Of a stretch of 10,418 nt of DNA, positions 6,792 through 10,418 are shown piece by piece. The position numbers and the translations under genes were made by a program. Below the pieces are notes generated by a model that did no database searches, was not told the origin of the DNA, and worked only from the letters and a program-made list of their open reading frames with translations. This stretch comes from Anammoximicrobium sp032229885 (lineage in GTDB: Bacteria; Planctomycetota; Planctomycetia; Pirellulales; Pirellulaceae): contig JAVYAJ010000183.1 in NCBI GenBank assembly GCA_032229885.1, positions 1 through 10,418 on the forward strand, given 5' to 3'. Every line of letters starts with the position of its first letter. Positions within the stretch are counted from its first letter, which is position 1.

Positions 6792-7292
6792 TCATTGTCC
6801 TGTGATATTCTGTGCCTCCCCAGCCACATTCGCCTCTACTTCCACGAGCAAGCGGGACTGATCAGGACAATCCGAAAAGAAGACAACACGTTTTCGGAAC
6901 GCGCCGCTCTGCTGCGGCAGGCGGATTCCAAATGACAATTGCCGCCGCTCGCCTGCGGCGACAGCCATTGGAAACTTGTCAATCGTCATGCACCCGCAGT
7001 CCGTCTGCGCACCAAGGATGCGAACGGTCTTTCCCGTGCAGTTCAGCAACGCAAGTTCGCAATCAACGGTTTCTCCCGCTTTGCGTGATCCCAGCGACAA
7101 AACGGGCCTTTCGATCAAAAGGCGTTGCCCGTTCAGAAAGGGGCCGACCAAACGCATTGAACCCGTCGAAACGTAGGCCCATACAACGATGCCGGCAAAG
7201 ATCACCCCCCCTGCCACAATCCCAGGGAGCGGAACGCCCACCTTGGCGCGAACGGACAAAAGATTGATCCGCCTGTTCGAGCCGCAAACCAT
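6792..7292 (-). CDS. Membrane-anchored DUF1573 protein
   Basis: This 166-residue protein has one N-terminal membrane helix (about 20-42) and a DUF1573 domain (about 58-155), an immunoglobulin-like beta fold of the extracytoplasmic space. The family pattern is visible: LGSRKAGETVDCELALLNCTGKTVRI, then the conserved DCGCM (C99, C101), the spacing to AGERRQLSF, and FRKRVVFFSDCP. The start ATG 7292 follows GAGGGGG by seven bases, and the gene begins 30 bases after the MauE stop, so the two are likely co-transcribed. Function is unknown for the family. In Bacteroidota, proteins of this family often lie near MauE-like and thioredoxin-like genes and small secreted peptides, which matches the surroundings here. 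Extra Cys residues at 78, 85 and 141 could take part in thiol chemistry. Confidence 0.88.
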   Translation of the reverse strand: MVCGSNRRINLLSVRAKVGVPLPGIVAGGVIFAGIVVWAYVSTGSMRLVGPFLNGQRLLIERPVLSLGSRKAGETVDCELALLNCTGKTVRILGAQTDCGCMTIDKFPMAVAAGERRQLSFGIRLPQQSGAFRKRVVFFSDCPDQSRLLVEVEANVAGEAQNITGQ

Positions 7293-7322
7293 CCAAGCAC
7301 CCCCTCAGAACGATCTGGAGCG

Positions 7323-8357
7323 TCAGCTCGCAGGTATTTCCGTGTCGTGCACAAACAACGCCGCCTCCTTCGGCCTTGTCACCGTTCGTGAGGCTAAGAC
7401 GCGGTTTTCGCAAAGGACCACAATGAACGGAGTTGGCGCAAACCATTCCCACTCGGGCGACAACCCACCCAACGTCTCGTGTCCGTCTAAACCGTTGCCC
7501 AGCCTCGCAGTCCCAGTGACGGAGACAAACGCGGTGCCTGCTAGTGGCACCGACTCCAAATCCAATTCTCCCCATCGCTTCATCAAACGCTCACAGTCCG
7601 CACACCCCGGCCGATAGAAGACCACGAGCCAACGGCCCCGCGCCAGCCGTTCGCCGATATCAATGTACCGGCCCAGCGCGAAGGGTCGGCCGACCATCCG
7701 TTCCGGCTCGATCACCACCGTGTTCCCAATACGCTGACCGATCGCTTCTGCCACACCCGATCGCGAGCTCGCAATCGCCACCCCGCACCCGATTGCCACG
7801 ACCAGCCAAACGCAAAGCACCGAACCCGCTACGTGTCCTACCGGACGCCGTGGATTTGGGACATAGGCACCCATCTCGTCGCAGCTCGGCAGTGGGCTAA
7901 CCTCCCGGCCAGCAGAAGATCTAACTGACCATAACAGGACTACCGCGACAAGATCAATGGACAGGGCCAGCCATGGACTGGTGGGCAGGCGACCGAAGCA
8001 TCCACAAGAAGTCTCCCCCACGATTCCTTTTCCCGTGACAACAACAGCGAACACGCCAAAAGTTGCAAAGCTCACCCGCCACGCGACTTCCGGGTACAGG
8101 CCTGAAATGAGCCAGCAGGCCAGAAAGCACTCGTATTCAACAACCAACGCCAAGAACCAACGGGACTGGAGAAGACCGGAACCCAAGAGGGGCTCGGTGG
8201 CCAGCTGATGCGTCTTGAGCACTGCCGAAGAAAGCAGGATGGCAGCGATCATAAACCGGACAACGCGGGCGAAAAGAACGCCCGGTGGCCGGTGGCCGGT
8301 GGCCGGTGGCCGGTGGCCGGTGGCCGGTGCAAGAAAATATCTCAGGCTGTGGAACAT
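7323..8357 (-). CDS. MauE/DoxX-like redox membrane protein with C-terminal thioredoxin-like domain
   Basis: This 344-residue protein has a MauE-like four-helix domain at about residues 34-143, with the family features VEYECFLACWLISG (E74), GETSCGCFG (C118, C120) and SPWLALSIDL. A fifth helix follows (about 176-196), then a thioredoxin-like domain from about 225 with LVVFYRPGCADC (C252, C255) and a cis-Pro-type APTPFIV (306-312). Such proteins are thought to relay thiol/disulfide electrons across the membrane. ATG 8357 has GGAGG seven bases upstream. Residues 12-26 are encoded by a 7-bp tandem repeat (TGHRPPATGHRPP), which looks like an insertion into the N-terminal tail; M36 (8252) would be the usual family start. 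The gene heads the cluster and probably serves the downstream Cys-rich peptide and DUF1573 protein. Confidence 0.88.
   Translation of the reverse strand: MFHSLRYFLAPATGHRPPATGHRPPGVLFARVVRFMIAAILLSSAVLKTHQLATEPLLGSGLLQSRWFLALVVEYECFLACWLISGLYPEVAWRVSFATFGVFAVVVTGKGIVGETSCGCFGRLPTSPWLALSIDLVAVVLLWSVRSSAGREVSPLPSCDEMGAYVPNPRRPVGHVAGSVLCVWLVVAIGCGVAIASSRSGVAEAIGQRIGNTVVIEPERMVGRPFALGRYIDIGERLARGRWLVVFYRPGCADCERLMKRWGELDLESVPLAGTAFVSVTGTARLGNGLDGHETLGGLSPEWEWFAPTPFIVVLCENRVLASRTVTRPKEAALFVHDTEIPAS
8283..8329. repeat. Heptanucleotide tandem repeat (CGGTGGC, about 6.7 copies) inside a coding 5' end
   Basis: There are six exact copies of CGGTGGC plus CGGTG. The tract lies 28 bases after the MauE start codon. 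The unit is not a multiple of three, so gain or loss of one unit changes frame. By my reading, one unit less leads to TGA at 8251-8249, which overlaps ATG 8252 as ATGA; one unit more leads to a stop at 8139-8137 after about 75 codons. Only the present phase gives the full 344-residue protein. Confidence 0.93.
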
Positions 8358-8364
8358 AGGACAA

Positions 8365-8369
8365 CCTCC
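8365..8369 (-). promoter_or_regulatory. Ribosome binding site deciding the MauE-like start
   Basis: GGAGG on the minus strand lies seven bases before ATG 8357. It places translation start upstream of the 7-bp repeat tract, so the repeats are inside the coding region rather than in the leader. Confidence 0.7.
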
Positions 8370-8407
8370 GAACCACGGCACATGAAAGGCGGCTCCTGCC
8401 TGCCATA

Positions 8408-8539
8408 TCACTCAACCTTCTCAGGTGAGGATTCAGCCGTAATTGTTACTGAACCGGTTTCGGTTGTCAAACGTTTTTCCGCGGCTTTTCGACATTTTTC
8501 CCAGGAGATTCGGCAACGGTTGTCTGGTTCAATCTGGTG
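8408..8539 (-). pseudogene. Possible 3' remainder of the DUF1559 gene split by the ISKra4 element
   Basis: Reading leftwards from the proposed element end at 8539, the frame CAC CAG ATT... is open for 43 codons (HQIEPDNRCRISWEKCRKAAEKR...) and stops at 8410-8408, 50 bases before the MauE start. If the element and one copy of a flanking GTG are removed, this frame joins the DUF1559 fragment at 10303-10418 without a shift (GSWDKV-HQIEPDN). A stretch of this length can be open by chance, and I do not see the family's usual C-terminal DGSVHFI-like block, so the assignment is tentative. The alternative is simple leader DNA of the MauE gene. Confidence 0.35.
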
Positions 8540-8558
8540 GGGTGCATTCCCGTTGTGC
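8540..8558 (+). repeat. Left terminal inverted repeat of the ISKra4-family element
   Basis: Begins GGGTGC and pairs with 10284-10302 at 15 of 19 positions without gaps. It lies 149 bases before the transposase start. Confidence 0.65.
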
Positions 8559-8688
8559 ACCCTAACTCCCAGCCGTGCTTGCACTTAGGGAATCCAGATC
8601 GGGTCGTTGAGCTCCGCTGGGAAGCCGGTATTTGGCTATGTTGATCTCCTGTGACGTATGCCCGGGTAGCGTTAAGGAGAGGAAGAGC

Positions 8689-10232
8689 ATGGGAGAGGCT
8701 CACGTGGATGGACCAGACGGGACGCGTGTGACGGGCCCCGAAGAAATGGCCGGACGGTTTTACGCGGAGCTGACGGCGGCTATACCGGCTTGGAAGCAAC
8801 CGTTGGCCGAGGAGCCGGAGCAGTTTGGCCCGCTGGAGCACGATGTCCATGCTGCCTTTGCACGAGGCGCTGATTTGGCCTGTTGGCCCTCGTGATGAAG
8901 CAACCGGCGTTTGATGCGGCGTGCGAGCAGACTCGACGCCATTCTCGCCACCCGCTTCGCCGGGGCCGGATGCGAACATTACGAGTTCGGCTACTGGGTG
9001 GGCTGGTCGTATGGATCACGTCTTTGTACTCCGCTCCGGCCAAGCGTCGGTCTGGTGAGGCGGACGTGACGGCGCCGGGGTTGCATGTCGAGTTGGCTCA
9101 GTTCGGGTTTGGCAAAGGTTGCTCTCCCGCCCTGGAGAACAAGGTCAGCCGGCAAGCGGCGTTGTGCCCTTCGTTTCAACTGGCGGTGGAGGAGCTGGCG
9201 CGTGAGAGGGTCGTGATGGACGTGAAGACCGCTCGTCGGATCGCATCCCAGTGTGGGCGTGGGCTGTTGGCTCTGCGGACGCACGAGTTGCAGCAATGGC
9301 GGGCGAACCGTCTGGCGTCAGGCGCCGAGCTTACAGGTAAGCAGGTGTGCGTTCAGATCGATGGTGGGTGGACCAACATCCGGGGAGCGTTGCGATTGGC
9401 TGCCCGGCGCAAGGAGCATGCGGACGAGGACGGCTTGCTGATCGACACTGCGCCCGGACGTTCACGGAAGCGTCCCGGAAAGACGTATGATGCCCAATGG
9501 CGAGAGCCGAAACTGGTGATGATTTTTGTCCACGACGAAACGGGCCGCATGGTCAAAGGCTCCCAACCAACGATTGACGGGACGTTCTTGGGTCCGGACG
9601 CCGTAGCCGAGCTCATTGCGATACATCTGCACCGGCTGGGTGTGGCTCAGGCCGCCAAGGTGACGTTCGTCGCGGATGGGGCGCCCTGGATTTGGGACCG
9701 GATTCCCACGATTGTCCGTTTAGCCGGATTAGAAGGCGTTCCGGTGAACGAAGTGCTGGACTGTTGTCACGCCGCGCACCACATTTCGCTGGCCTTGGCC
9801 GCATTGGGGCTGACGGACAAAGAGCGAATGCCGCAATATCGCTAGCATCGCACGCTGCTACGCAATGGACAGGTGGAAGAGTTGACGGATCTGGCCGAGC
9901 TGAGTCCAGGGAACGCGAAGCTTCAGACGGAAATTGCGTACCTAACCACACATGGGGAAGCGGGACGTCTCAAGTACCCGACGTTTCGTGCATGTGGCCT
10001 TCCGCTGGGCAGCGGTGCGATTGAAAGCAGCATTCGTCGCGTCATCAATCTTCGGCTCAAAGGCAATGGGATCTTTTGGCGTGAGGCTCACGCGGAAGAA
10101 ATGTTCCAAGTCCGCGCTCACGTGCTCACAGGCCGCTGGGATGAACGGATGGCTGCCAAACGCCGACACCTCCGCTACGACGGACGACTCGACTGGTGTT
10201 GGGACCCTCAGCCCATGAGTTCCAAAGCTTGA
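8689..10232 (+). pseudogene. ISKra4-family DDE transposase, broken by a frameshift and an in-frame TAG
   Basis: The product starts MGEAHVDGPDGTRVTGPEEM at ATG 8689, after AAGGAGAGGAAGAGC. The first frame ends at 8895; the family sequence continues in the -1 frame from about 8880 (ALVMKQPAFDAACEQ). Family blocks follow: FGFGKGCSPALENKVSRQAA, ELARERVVMDVKTARRI, then the DDE residues D in QIDGGW (9360-9362), D in FVADGAPWIW (9675-9677) and E in GAIESSIRRV (10023-10025). A TAG at 9843-9845 interrupts the frame between the second D and the E, with strong family sequence on both sides (RLKGNGIFW is near the end). The frame change may be programmed frameshifting, but I see no canonical slippery heptamer. 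The TAG differs from CAG by one transition, suggesting recent inactivation. Confidence 0.88.
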
Positions 10233-10283
10233 ACGCAGCACCAGGATTGCAAAAACACCGGGAAAACGCCGAGAATCTGTTGC

Positions 10284-10302
10284 GCAGAATGGGATCGCAC
10301 CC
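10284..10302 (-). repeat. Right terminal inverted repeat of the ISKra4-family element
   Basis: Read inwards on the minus strand it begins GGGTGCGATCCC and matches the left repeat at 15 of 19 positions. It lies 51 bases after the transposase stop, and DUF1559 sequence starts immediately outside it. Confidence 0.65.
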
Positions 10303-10418
10303 GTGGACTTTGTCCCACGAGCCCTTCGCCCGTTCGCTGAACATCGCCGTATGCGACAGGCCATCGGTTACATTCCCAAACGTAGCGCACACGTTCTGCC
10401 GAAACAGCCCGTTGCCGG
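10303..10418 (-). pseudogene. DUF1559 protein fragment, interrupted by the ISKra4 element
   Basis: The minus strand from the window edge reads GNGLFRQNVCATFGNVTDGLSHTAMFSERAKGSWDKVH. The core VTDGLSHTAMFSERAKG is the conserved mid/C-terminal motif of DUF1559 proteins (usually ITDGTSNTxMxSER). The 5' part lies outside the window. The frame meets the right inverted repeat of the ISKra4 element at 10302 and reads on into antisense transposase sequence, so the gene is broken here. Its continuation may be at 8408-8539. It would have been just upstream of the MauE-like gene on the same strand, and may have been the first gene of the cluster or an independent neighbour. Confidence 0.8.

Larger units (their letters stand above)
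8540..10302 (+). mobile_element. ISKra4-family insertion sequence, decayed
   Basis: The element is bounded by imperfect terminal inverted repeats: reading inwards, the left end GGGTGCATTCCCGTTGTGC (8540-8558) and the right end GGGTGCGATCCCATTCTGC (10302-10284) match at 15 of 19 positions. It contains one transposase gene with about 150 bases of leader. The flanks share GTG, too short to be a secure target duplication. The transposase is interrupted by a frameshift and an amber codon, so the copy cannot move by itself. It has inserted into a DUF1559-type gene on the opposite strand. Confidence 0.75.

Noticed and set aside
8283..8329. CRISPR-like array
   Set aside because: The repeats are contiguous 7-bp units without spacers, so this is a simple tandem repeat.
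8137..8415. Separate 92-residue minus-strand gene across the heptamer repeat
   Set aside because: It is the alternative frame of the MauE-like gene, lacks its own ribosome site, and its product shows no domain; it matters only as the out-of-phase product of repeat variation.

Overview
The window looks like a planctomycete chromosome segment, probably Pirellulales-like. The pointers are parts of two different DUF1559 proteins (pseudopilin-like N-terminus at the left edge, ITDGxSxT-type motif at the right edge), a DUF1573 protein, a protein ending in an LPEP-membrane-Arg tail, ISKra4 and ISAs1 family transposase remains, and high-GC DNA. The lineage is inferred from gene content; there is no rRNA or marker gene.

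Layout. All non-transposon genes lie on the minus strand, so the biological order runs from high to low coordinates. 10418-10303 is a piece of a DUF1559 gene cut by a decayed ISKra4-family element (8540-10302, plus-strand transposase with a frameshift and an in-frame amber codon). Downstream lies a compact set of genes that I read as one operon: a MauE/DoxX-like redox membrane protein with a thioredoxin-like C-terminal domain (8357-7323), a membrane-anchored DUF1573 protein (7292-6792), a small exported Cys-rich peptide (6630-6373), a secreted protein with a C-terminal LPEP-TM-RRR anchor (6143-5079), a divergent apolipoprotein N-acyltransferase (5089-3278), two tandem paralogous PIG-V-like membrane mannosyltransferases (3296-2070 and about 1992-760), and a family 2 glycosyltransferase (729 down) cut off after about 54 residues by an ISAs1-family relic. 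The left edge holds the 5' part of another DUF1559 gene (255-1).

How the genes may work together (inference). The MauE-thioredoxin protein could move thiol/disulfide electrons across the membrane and act on the ten-cysteine exported peptide, with DUF1573 as an envelope partner. The Lnt-like enzyme, the PIG-V-like transferases and the GT2 recall polyprenol-phosphate-mannose glycosylation linked to lipoprotein acylation, as in mycobacterial Ppm1, where Lnt and polyprenol-phosphate mannose synthase are joined. The set may mature and decorate a small surface peptide or a lipoprotein. It is a candidate undescribed envelope peptide or redox/glycosylation cassette.

Signs of ongoing change: a 7-bp repeat tract inside the 5' coding end of the MauE gene, which could switch its frame; a 35-bp tandem duplication that rewrote the C-terminus of the Cys-rich peptide; and two IS-derived interruptions bracketing the cluster.
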